Assembly (NCBI RefSeq): GCF_963422355.1
Contig: NC_085093.1
Coordinates: 8,072,618 to 8,136,617, forward strand
Direction: 5' to 3'
Length of the DNA stretch: 64,000 bases
Source of the DNA: Corticium candelabrum
Taxonomy: Eukaryota > Porifera > Homoscleromorpha > Homosclerophorida > Plakinidae
How positions within the stretch are numbered: the stretch's first letter is position 1; each line of letters begins with the position of its first letter. Shown one piece after another: positions 30,101-42,100 of this stretch. The notes under the pieces are model-generated. The model was not told the DNA's origin, did no database searches, and saw only the letters and a list, made by a program, of their open reading frames with translations. Both the position numbers and the translations under genes were made by a program.

Positions 30101-33100
30101 TTATTCTGTCTTGCACTGGAGGTGCCAGCCAATTGACAACAACATTCATCAAAGATTGACCTCACAACTTCTGAAAAGGATGAGACAACATACAGCACTA
30201 CAATCTGTTGGATAAGATGTCGACTTGCTTTTGCCCTTTTGAGGTCGTCCATTATGTGCATACGTGGTTGCAGAATACAAAGACGACGTCAATTGAACAC
30301 TCGAGATAGCATTCTCTCAGCGCTGAGAGCCGGTTATTCCATTAAAAGGCTAAAACTGTTTTAGTAGATAAATCTGAGTCTTTATTAGAATGTTTAGTTA
30401 GGAAGTAAGAACTTGATTGCGGCTTTGTTAGCTACTTAGCTATTATTGTATACTTAATCTATTATTACATTTATCAAAAGTCTTTCAGTAGTAGCAGTAG
30501 CAGTAGCAGTAGCAGTAGTAGTAATAATAAGAATCTATTTAGGGGCTGTGCGATCTAGAATATTGCAATTCCTTTCAAAAAGGACAAAGTGACAAACTGG
30601 AGAGCAGAAATAGAACGATTGGCTTACATCACAAAGTCCCAACCTCAGGCGGCGTATTCTGCTTTGGTACATGGCCTGCAAGGCAAGTGGACTTACTTGC
30701 TCAACAAGAACTGTCCAATATACTACAGCAGATCTGGTGCCGTTAGAATATATGTCATTAGAACTAAGCTCATTCTTGTGCTCACTGACCAGAATCAACC
30801 TGGAGATATCATCAGAAGATTGCTTTCCTTGTCTTGTCGCTCTGGTGGCCTGGACTTATGTGATCCAACTTTGCTGTGTACAGAAATGATGCATCTAGAA
30901 CGGCCACAGCTCCTCTTATTGCAGCAATCTTACAACAATGCAGAGATCTGAGTGATGTCTCCAACATTCAAAGCCAGCTAAAGTCATCCGTAAAACTACA
31001 AAAACAAGAAAGTGCCAAAACATGTATACATTGGTGATTCAACAACAGTCACCACAATTGAAAAGAGCTGTAGATTTGGCAAGTGAGAAGGGAGCTTCTA
31101 ATTGGTTGACCACCCTACCGCTGGGGGAACATGGATTCTATCTCCACAAAGCAGCTTTTCATGATACAGTACAGTTAAGATTGTTGGTGTCCAAACATTT
31201 GTCAAACTTTTGCGTCTATGGAGCACCATTTACAACAAACCACACCTGAGCTTGTTCCACAGGAGGATTCCTTCACTATGTAAGAATGAGGTTCGTGATT
31301 TTGTGGCCAAATGCTTAAGGAGGTCTGCTCCGACGTAGAAATAGAAGCTAGACTTCAACCCTTAGATGGAGAGTCACTAGCAGGTTGCTCTGCAAATACT
31401 GAACAAGAAGCTTGTCTGGATGTTTCAATGCGTGGTGTATGGGGAGGTCATTTAGAAAAGACGTTTCTGATGTCCGCGTGTTTAATCTTGATTGTCCTTC
31501 TTGCACTTCATTGTTGATTGACTCGCTATTTTGCAGACATGAACTAGACAAGCGACGGCAATATAAGCAACGAGTCGTTCAAGTTGAACATTGATCCTTT
31601 ACTTCCATCATACTTTTGTGTACTGGAGGAACCAGCAAATCACATCGACGTTTATTAAATAACTGGCTTCAATGCTTGCAATAAAGGAGTCTACATACAG
31701 CACGTTGTTAAGTTGGATACGATGCAGATTAGCCTTTTCATCCGGTCATCAATCATGTGCCTGCGAGGATGTCAATTAAAACCAAAGTAGTCATACCTGC
31801 CAGACATCAATATTCCTCTTGCTGCAGCTGAGGCTTGCCTTGGTTAGAAGAGCTGTAGCAAACAACTGAACTTTGCGTCATTTTAATTTGGTTATAGCAT
31901 CTAGCTGTTAGTAGTTGATATGCTTAGATATGTACACAGTCTAATATATTGAAATACATTACTGGTTTCATTAGTAATTAAGTATAATAATAGCCCAGTG
32001 GTTAGAGTTCTGGTTCTCTGACCACGATGGCCTAGGTTCAATACCGGGTGGCGACAGCAATATAATGAAACGAGTCTGTTGGTTGTTTCTCACTGTCTAT
32101 TTGGCTATGTGTGTGAAAGTAGACTTGTTTCTGTTGATGGGAAGTTTCTGTGATCTGGCGTGGGGGACTGTATGGCAATGAGGATCAGTGCTTTCCTTGT
32201 AGTCATTAATATCTACTGGGCATGCTGTTCAGAGCTGGCGAAATCCTCATACCACATGCAATCAATATTGATAAGCCAGTTACTAGCACCATATGGATTA
32301 CACGGAAACTCGTACCTCTCTGGTACTTACTTGCCGGGTTGTTGGGTGCCCAGTTGAGTGTAAAGACCCCACTTACTCTACCTAGAGGGTGATGACGACA
32401 ATAATAAGTGTTTGGGTGTGGACGAGAGTAACGGTATTCAGCACAGCACCATGCAAGAGATGCTTTGTCATGAGTTCTTTTTGTAGAGTGAAGATGGTTC
32501 TTCGGACCGAGTTGTATTGTCGGAACAAGATTTTGGCCATTAACGGGTTTGCACTACCTGTTCTCACTTATGGTTTTGGTGTCATTCACTGGAGGACCAC
32601 AGCCCTGCAGCAGCTTGATCGACGAACCAGGAAACTTATCTTTATGCATGGTGTCCACGATCCTGTGGCAGACGTTGACTGGCTGTACGTTCCTTGCATC
32701 GAGGACGGTTGAGGGTTACAACAGATTAAGTCAACGTATTAGTCTTGTATTGTGGGGCTGGACTGTTACCTTTGTAGCAGCTCTGATCTCTTCATGCAAA
32801 TGGTACAGGAGTGTGATGCTAGAAGGTCCTCTCACTCGATCCAATGCATGGTCCGTCAGTTTACTGCACAGCTGCAGGGGAGTCTCTCTAAAGTCAACAA
32901 GTTCAGAGCCTGCATGGAAGTGGGACCTTCCTGTGTGATGGCGTCTTCAATCGAGCGCCTCAGACAGATGCAAAACATTTCCGTATGTGCAACAGTTTTC
33001 TTCGTGTACAGTCGTGGGGTAGGAAACCTATGCATGGTGAGTAACACTGTCTCACTAAGCAACCACCCGTGGACATGAAAGAGACCTACAAATGGCTGAA

Positions 33101-36100
33101 GTCATCGAATCTTCCCGCTGCAACTGAGGGACTGGTTGTTGTTTGTCAGGACCAAGCTCTCGGACTCTGTATTATGAGCGCAACATTCTACATCGAGATG
33201 TCAGTCCCACTTGCCACTTGTGTAGTCACTAAGTATAGGCCTGGAAACAGTTGACCACGTTATGGCAACCTGTAGTGCCTTAACACTGATGGACTACACT
33301 GATCGACACAATCAGGTGGCCTCCATTATCCACTGAAACATTTGTCGTATTTGGGGTTCCAGTGGAGAGCAGATGGTACCGGCTGATCCTGATAGGCTTG
33401 TGGAGACTGGCGACATCACTATGATGTGGTATACAGCCATCCCTACTGCTGGGAAGATTGGAGCCAATTGTCCTGACATCTTTTTCAGAAATAAGAAGAG
33501 AAACACTTGTTCTCTTATTGATATCAGCTGTCCTGCTGATGGTAACATTGCCAGGAAACAGGCTGAGAAGTTGACAAAATACAGGGACTTGCGGGTGGAG
33601 GTGAGCCACATGTGGCAGTGTCAGACACTGGTTGTTCCAGTAGTGGTGTGGGAGCACTGGGCACAGTGCACACAGGTATTGCACGGTGGCTTTACATTAT
33701 TCCAGGTCATCACAACCTGCAGCACTTATAGAAAACAGTGCTTCTTGGATCCACTCAGATCCTGCGTAGAGTCATGTCTTCTGTTTAGACAGCCATGATG
33801 GTCTAAGCACCTCTGAGGCAGGGTTTGCCTCCAGTGCTTACAAGAGACTTTACAAACTAGACTGATCTGGTTGGGCATGATACAATAATATGGCCTAGTG
33901 GTTAGAGTTCTGGTTCTCTGACCATGATGGCCTGGGTTCAATCCCAGGTGGCGACAGCAATATAATGAAATGAGTCTGTTGGTTCTTTCTCTCTGTCTAT
34001 TTGGCTATGCCTATGAGAGTAGACTTTTTCTGTCAAAGGGGAGTTTCTGTGATCTGGCATGGGGCCGTTGGCAATGAGGATTGGTGCTTTCCAGGTAGTC
34101 ATTGATATCTACTGGGCATACTGTCAGAGCTGGCAAAATCCTCGTAGTGCAGGCAATCAATAATCGATATGCCAGTTACTAGCACCATATCGATTACACG
34201 GAAACATGTACAGTGCGGGACGGCGTAAATGCCCGCAACTTTTAATGTGCGCTAGAAATTTTGTCTAGCGTATTTTGGCTCATCCCACACATATACGAGC
34301 GTAATCGCCGTAGCACACGCTATCTAAAGGTGTATGCCACATGGTCATAGCTATAGAAATAGAAAAGTTAGCGTTCTGTTCTATGATTGGCTACTGCATA
34401 GGCATGGCTGTTTGGTGATTTGACAATGGCCTGACAACGCCGTAATTACACTAAATCTGCCATTCCCCTCTCTGCTTTTGCCAAGGACTCCACACGTTGG
34501 AGTAAGAAGAAGTAGGTCCAATCTCGAATGCTAGCCCTGCCAGCAAACTGGAAGAGGATGGGAACATTATCAGGAGATGGACCCCTTTCGGGAACTTGAC
34601 AACATCAGGGACGACAGCTCCATCTCTAGATAGCGGCTTCTCAGCTCCTGACAGTCCCGATCAGAGTTCTGATTCTTCCTCGGACAGCGACGTTTAGGAT
34701 AGTTTGGATGAGCAGGTAAAATCTTTAGCGTCTGACCATCTGAAGATGCTGTTGATGTTGCTGTTTGAGTTTGTTCACAGGCAGCTAGACGTCACAAACT
34801 GTTGTGAATGCTGCTGCAGCTGCGTTGTTGCATTTATGACTGCTAGGTGATTGTTTGCTGTTAGATTTATGAGTTGTGTTCAATCAATATCAATAGGTTG
34901 TGTTCTAGAAATGTTCTAATCAAATATACAGTTGCCAAACAACTAAACAGGCGAATATTCAAAAACAGTTTTGACTGTTTTTAGTCCGATGCGTCTAGAT
35001 GCTCTAGATAAAGTTTCGGCATCAACAGCATCGAAATGAGAAAATGATAGGCTTCAGAGTGTGTTCTTTTTTGTGGCCTCATTTGGTTTATATCACGAGT
35101 AGACAACAGAAATTTAAAAGTTACAACGGCAGATTGTTAGAACATTATGTTACCAATGTCAGTGAACAATATTATCGACTTTCGGCAAAGTACACATTTT
35201 CGTAGAGAAAAACGTAAAATTAGTAGGCAGCTGAGCCCTTTCATTTCTTCTATGTGAAGACGCACTTTGATACCTTCTTTATGTTGAGATAATATGGATG
35301 AACTATTAGTAAAGAAATGTGCAAGTTTCAAGCGAGGCCGTTTATGCAAATTCTAACTACACGCATTTTTCTGAGCTAACGCACGCACAAACATTTACGG
35401 TGTCTCGCACTATACCTATCTGGGACTTACTGCCGGGTTGGTGGGCTCCCAGTTGAGGGTAAAGACCACTACTTACCCTACTGAGAAGGTGACGACGACA
35501 TAATAAATCATAAGTCACTGCCGTGGCTTGGCTTAGTGGTTAGTCACAATGGCTACCACTCCATGGTTTGGGGTTCAAACCCCAGTGACGACAGCAAATT
35601 TGAAAATTGTCTGTCTTTCTTTCTCATGCTTCTCTAGCTTTGTCCATGAGACTATGACTTGTTTCATTCGTTGGGGAGTTTCTGTGGTCTGGCGAATGGT
35701 CTGTTGATGATGACGTTCAGTGGTTTCCTGGTGGTCATTGATATCTACCTGTTCCGAGTTTGCGGTCACCGTAATATCTGCAGTCATTGATTTCCGTGTG
35801 AACTACACTGAAACATGTACCCTGCTGGGTTCACCTGCCGGGTTGGTGGGCGCCCAAATGGATATTGACCCCACTTGCCCATCTTCTCAAAGAAGCCAGC
35901 ACCATCCAACAATGACTTTCCTTTCCTTCAAATTATATAGGCGAAGCAAAAGAAAAATTGTTACCTAGAACATTCACTCAGGTAGTGAAGAAGGAAACAT
36001 CACGGCTGCTGATCGATGAATGTCTGACTCCAAAACAGTACGGGATGTACTCATTGAAAACACCTGCAAGAATAAAGATTAAATCTAGACTCTGTAATAG

Positions 36101-39100
36101 AGCCTGCACATCAAGTAGACTTTGTTCACTCTGTTCTATTCAGCGGCATTGATGGAGCTATATAATTCCAAATTTTGCTCTTAAATGTACAGGCTCTGCT
36201 GGTCCTTCTGGGTTGAATTTCTTCACACTAGAAGAGGATATGCATAGCCTTTCAGTCTCCATCCACTGATCTCTGCAATGCATTGGCAGCCTTAACTTTC
36301 CGTCTTTGCACTGAATTGGTTGATCCATCAAGCACAGCAGCTCTCTTTGCTTGTCGTCATATTCCTGTTGACAAACAGCCTGGTTGAGACCGATCAGTGT
36401 GTGCGAAACGGTACAAAGAGTTATTGGCAAGGCCATACTTTCAATAGTTCGAAAGGATGTTTTGAAAGCAACAGGATGTATGCAACTATGTGCCGGCCAA
36501 AGCTCAGGTTGTGAAGCTGCTGTTCATGCTATGTGCTCTATGTTATGAAGATTTTGAAACAGAAGCCATTTTACTTGTAGATGCTACGAATGCATTTAAC
36601 AGCTTGACAAGTAGCCTTGAGGAACATATCTACACTTTGTCCAGCCATTCATCCTATTCTTGTCAACACTTACAGAAAACCGTCTGATCTGTTTGTTGAT
36701 GGACTCAGACTCTGCTTATTTTCACAGGAAGGGTTGACACAAGGGAGACCCTCTGGCAATGTTCATGTACGCACTAGCTACAGTCCTCCTTATCACAAAA
36801 ATCATCACAAGTCAATGCAAGCCAATTTGGTATTCAGATGATGCATCAAGTGGAGGAAAACTTTGTTCAGTCAGAAAGTGGTGACAACAGATCATTGGTA
36901 TTGGCCCCAAATATAGCTATCATTCCAATCAATCAAAGTCATGGTTGATAGGCAAGCCTAAGTACTTGAATCAAGCACAACATTTATTCAACGACACGGG
37001 AATTCTAATAGCGACAGAAGGTGCCACTCTAGGAGAAAAAGCATTGCGACAACTTTCTCAAGAACAAAGTAGAATCTTGGAAACAAGAAATAGAACAGTT
37101 GTCACTAACAGCTGACACACAACCCAATCTGCATATGCAAGCCTTTACTGATGGAGTTATTGGATGATGCACATACATATCCAGATGCAATGACCATTTG
37201 TCTCAATTCTTCGATCCTCTGACAAACACAATTGAGTCTAAATTCATCCCTGCAATTACTAAACGTCCTCCAACAGGTAATCTAATGAGAAGCCTCTTTG
37301 CTCTTTCTACACGCTTGGGTGATATTGACATAATCAAACCACCTTAATTATTTACCTGACACTTGTACTTGTAGTCACATCATCACTATCAACCACGCAA
37401 TGTCATGTCCAAATGGAGGCTTCCCAATGGTGAAACATAACAAGCTGTGAGACGTTTTAGCTGGCATGATGTCAAATGTCTGCTATTTTGTTCATACTGA
37501 ACCCACTCTCAACCTGTGAATGGAGAGGTACTGCCAAAGCAAACAACCACTAAGGATTATGAAGCACGACTGGACGTTTCTGCTTGTGGTTTTGGAGAAG
37601 TTGTTTCCAAAATACGCGCTTTGACATGCATGGTTTTAATCCTACTTCAGAGTCATACCTGAAATCCAGTATCACATCATGTTATTGAAAACGAGAACAA
37701 GAGAAAATGAGGAAACATGCTTCCTTTAGATCTCTTATCTTTGCATGTACCGGTGGAGCAAGCAAATTGACAACTACCTGCTTAAAACAGTTAGCATCTC
37801 TAGCTCCTTTCAGAAATAAGTACATACCATACAGTCTAGCAATTGCTTGGATAAGGTGCAGAGTACTGTTCACTCTTCTTCTAAGATCTTCATTTTTGTG
37901 TTTGCGAGGCTTTAGGTTTGGTAGAAAAGCATTGTATTCATCCGGTAGCTTACTTTCTGTCTGCACAGAGAGTCGACTTTACAAGTAGATTAAAGCTGTA
38001 ATCAATGAATGATTGTTTTCCGGTTGGTGGTTGCAGTATTATAGCTATTTGTGTCGTTATATGTTATTGTGTAGTTTTTTGAATTTATCGCAGTATGATC
38101 TATTCTAATACACCATTTAATTCAGTATTGCTACATCATTAGGTGCTTGAATATTGCACCTGAACAAACTGCTTCTGAGTCATTAATGATGAAACAAGTG
38201 CACCACTGCAGAGCTACACCATCAACATGGTTATCTAATACTAGGATGGCCATGAATTTGATGGAGACAGAAACTGCATTTGCAGGGCTTAAATTAATGT
38301 CCGGCAATCGGACATTATCCGAACAAACTGGTCTTGTACTGCCGAACACATGGCTATTTGACCGGACATTTGTCCAGACATGAAGCACTCTAGCCTCGCA
38401 AGCCAGGATTTTCCGAACAGTCGCTGAGCTAAATGCACATGAATCATGCGAGGAGGAGGAGGAGGAGGAGGAGGAGGAGGAGGAGGAGGAGGAGGAGGTG
38501 GAGGAGGAGGAGGAGGAGGAGGAGGAGCTTTTGCCGGGCAGCACCCTCTGGCAGTAGGGGTTTAGATGACTACTGGTGTTGTTGTGTAGAGATACCCCAC
38601 ACTCTATGGGAAGACATTTTACACTAAAAGAACCGTTTAGCCTAGTTTAGGTCTGCATTTAGCCTATAACCTAACACTAATTGCTTGAGTAGCAGACACT
38701 GTTTAGGTTAATTGCTCTTAAGTATCACTTGTTAATAAGAAGCTTACATATTTGGTAAGTTAGTCATTCATTAGTACAGTAGGACGCCACTTATCCGACG
38801 GGCATGGGACCAAAAGGACGTCGGATAACTGAAGACGTTGGATAACTGACGCAGTTTGAAAAATGACTGCAGAATACTTAATTAATTAGAGAAGCTCAAC
38901 ATCTAATAGCACATGCAACAACTAATACAGTACAACTTCTTTGACTAGGGAGAACACTAATGGGAACTGTCAAGACTTAAAGTAACCACTAATCGTAGTC
39001 TGGATCAATGCTTTCGCATTTCTTGCGGTAGTTTTCATCAGCAGCCGATTCAGTAGTACCATTGGCTTATTGAAACTTCAGGTTGTTCTTCCAGGTACTG

Positions 39101-42100
39101 AAGAACCATTTCTAGAGCTTCACATTTAATTTGATGACACGTGGATGACAGATACAGTACTGTACGCACAGGAATTGTATATCCTAGCGTGCGTACAGCC
39201 TCACAGTTTAGGCAAGCCATACACCGTTGGATAATCCGTGCTGTTGGATAACTGAGTGTCGGATAAGTGGTGTCCTACTGTACCTAGGATAATAGATGTT
39301 GGGATGTTGATGTTTAGGCCATACAAACTACGTATATAGTTTTGTGTCAGCCTCTTCCTGAATTTAGGTGCGGGCAGATGGTACATTTATACGAGGTATC
39401 TTTTTAATATTAACACATTCTTCTGCACATAATTTAATATTAACAGGTTATTGTAGTCATTAGGTTTCACAAGCTCACAGATTTAGTATGTTTAAAAGTG
39501 ACTACACACTAGCGCACATCAGAACCATGGTGTTGGCAGCTACCGCGTTGATGCACGAGATGGACAAGTGACAATATGGCGGCTGGGACATGCGCAGGTG
39601 TATAGGGGAGGGGCATGCGGGAGGTTTGTGAGTGAAGAAGCAGTGATGCGAAACTATATATGTAGTTTGATGGCCTTACTCAATAATGAAGACTGACACT
39701 CACTCATCTGAAGGTGAATCACATGCAGAAGCAAAATTAGGTTTTGAAGAGTGGGGAGAGTGTTTGCAAGTCCCAGAATTAGATGAAGACATGGTGTAGT
39801 GCTGTTTCTGTTCATTCTGAGTTAGGAATTCAATTAGTGTGTGTGTGAAATGCCGGTATGAAAAAGGATGCCCTACAGTCACCTTGAGTGTCGGACAACT
39901 TTCCTTGATGTTCGTACATCCAAGTTGTTCTGACAAATGTCCGAACACTTGGAAAATTTTTATTTAAGGCCTGATTTGTGATTGGGACGCCAAGTATGAT
40001 GAACTGATGCAAGTTCACATGGAAGAAAAGTTGTATGCTGACTGATGAAAGGAACAGGGGCACAGCGCGGCATGAGCTAGACCAGGCTATAGCCCATCAT
40101 TTGTAGATGCGGCCTTCAAATTTCTGGACTTTAAATATGTAATGCTTGGAAATGCACTGTTATGCTGGACAGCAACTAAGACAACCATTCTTATGGATCT
40201 TATCAAACAATGTGACAAAAATAGTTTTCCTGACATTTTTACTTTTGTTTTTAACTAGTTGCTCCTAGGTTTGTTAGCCCAGTATCAGTGGCCTAAAATC
40301 ATAACATCTTAAAACTTGGCTAATGTTTACAATGAGCCAAGAAAGACTCAATGCACTTGCACTACATTCACTTCAACTATAGAACTGACGTTGATTAGGA
40401 TGCAACCGTGGATACGTTTGTTAGCAAACAACCTTTCAGAATGTTTCTTGAGCATACAGGACATAATTAATGTATTTTTCGTTTTCCTCATGTGTGCACA
40501 TATAATATATCATGATTCTGTGTGTAGATATGAAATTCATCTGGTAATGAGACATTAATGTGTACTATCGTTTTCACAAACCGTTAGTGAAACCTTGCTA
40601 AATTGTCCAAGTGTGCACCACCTTTGTTCCAGTCTGGATGTGCACCTGATTTAATGCATCAGTTAATAAAAAGTCAGTAAGAAGTGGGTGTGTTCCATAG
40701 CAGCATGAAGTCTAGCCCTCCATTTCTAGAGGTCACGTTATGCCCTTGAAAGGAAACCAATGTCTGTGTAACTTGGTGATAGTTTATGATTTCTGCATTG
40801 GTTGTATCCAAAGTGGCTCTTACTGATGAAGCAATTAAGGTAGGTTGCAGGAGAGCTTTATGAAATAGGGTTTACAAATAGTGGTGCAAATGGATAATCA
40901 ACCTTACATATCTCCATAAAACGAGTTGGACCTTGAGTTATTAAAGCTGGTCAAACATCGACAATTAGCACATAATATATCAGATCCTCCGGCAAACCCC
41001 CACCTTATACAGTAGTTTTTTTAGCAAAGTTAAATGGACCAAGAGGATGGGAATACTTGTGTAGGTATGGTATTACTATTATTACGTATTTAATACTACT
41101 ATTACTTACGTCTACTTTATGTTTTTCATGTTGGTGGTGGTGGTGGTGTGTTGTTGTTTAGTATTTACATGGTTGTAATGGTTGTTAAATCATTATTTTT
41201 ATGTAGAGCGGGGAAGAAACTACTGACTCTTCGCTCCGCCATTGAACTATCTTTGCCTGAGGCTCCATCAAAATTGTACAAATCAAATGAAGTCCAACTG
41301 TTGTATAAACATAAGTGTCTTTGGTTACTGCTTTAGTGTGCCATTGCTTCCAGTGTTTCAAAGTAATACTGAGAGATCAATGAATTCCAATCAGTATCAG
41401 AGTGGACAGGTTTACCAATTGTTGGCATATTGTTTATGGACAAAAGTCTTGTCATCGTAGTTTATAGGTGAACGTTACATCTCTTCAAGTTAAGGTAGTT
41501 ACAGCTGATGTCAGGTCGTTGGAAGAGCAGTCAGACTATGATGAGTCAAATGTAGAAACTGCCATGTATTCATTCCAACCACCTTCCCAATCCGCAGAAA
41601 CAGTTGATGTGAAATCATGTCTTCGTCTACTTTTGGAATTGTTTGCACAGTGGCTGGACGTATCTGTCAGTTCTCGGCCTCCTGTTATGCTTGTATTCGA
41701 GATTGTGAAATCAGTATGAAGTGCTGTATGGTGTGTTGTACTGTGGCCTTTGTCATTCTTGTTTTTGTTTTGTTCTTGTAGGCAGTCACTTTGTCAGATG
41801 TGTTTGAAGAGTTGTGGCATTTTGAGTGGCTTCTTGAACATTGTCTTCGTCTTGCTGCTGCACATGTACCTGAAAATGAGCAAATTTATCAATACCTTAT
41901 TCTAGGTGCCTGTAAAGCATCTGCTATCTTGAGAATTGTAAAGGTGACAGTACTACGTATCTGCTATTTGTTCTGAATTCTTCTACATAAATAAACATTA
42001 ACTGTTGACTTCAGGAGTCAACTTGTGAGTGCGTTACCAAGCTTGCTTTGTCAGGTCTCACAGCTTCCCATGAGTCAACACAAGTGAGAGTGAGAGATAC

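Larger units (their letters stand above)
38283..39973. mobile_element. 1.7-kb hAT-like non-autonomous element
   Basis: The left end CAGGGCTTAAAT and the reverse complement of the right end CAGGCCTTAAAT form short terminal inverted repeats, with further inverted similarity around CGGACATTTGTC inside. ATTTG directly repeats at 38278-38282 and 39974-39978. The CAGG start fits hAT elements, although their duplications are usually 8 bp. It contains a GAG array and a nested MITE and has no recognised transposase. Confidence 0.6.
19142..41206. other. HTT: 22-kb HTT intron, a nest of transposable elements
   Basis: The donor AG/gtaaac at 19141 and the acceptor tgtag/A at 41206 join in phase to give R-A-G-K-K-L, matching human R-F-G-R-K-L, so this is one intron. 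Nearly all of it is mobile DNA: the retrotransposon copies called A to F below, SINEs, a second LINE, a gypsy remnant and DNA transposons. Stretches with nothing recognised are 29110-29895 (partly) and 39974-41206. The latter holds only short AT-rich runs and a small GGT repeat near 41130. Confidence 0.9.

Noticed and set aside
31990..32060. tRNA gene
   Set aside because: A and B boxes are present, but the acceptor stem does not pair and the same unit recurs with a 350-bp shared body, so it is a SINE head.
38433..38627. Poly-arginine or poly-serine protein
   Set aside because: Both come from the GAG microsatellite inside a transposon.
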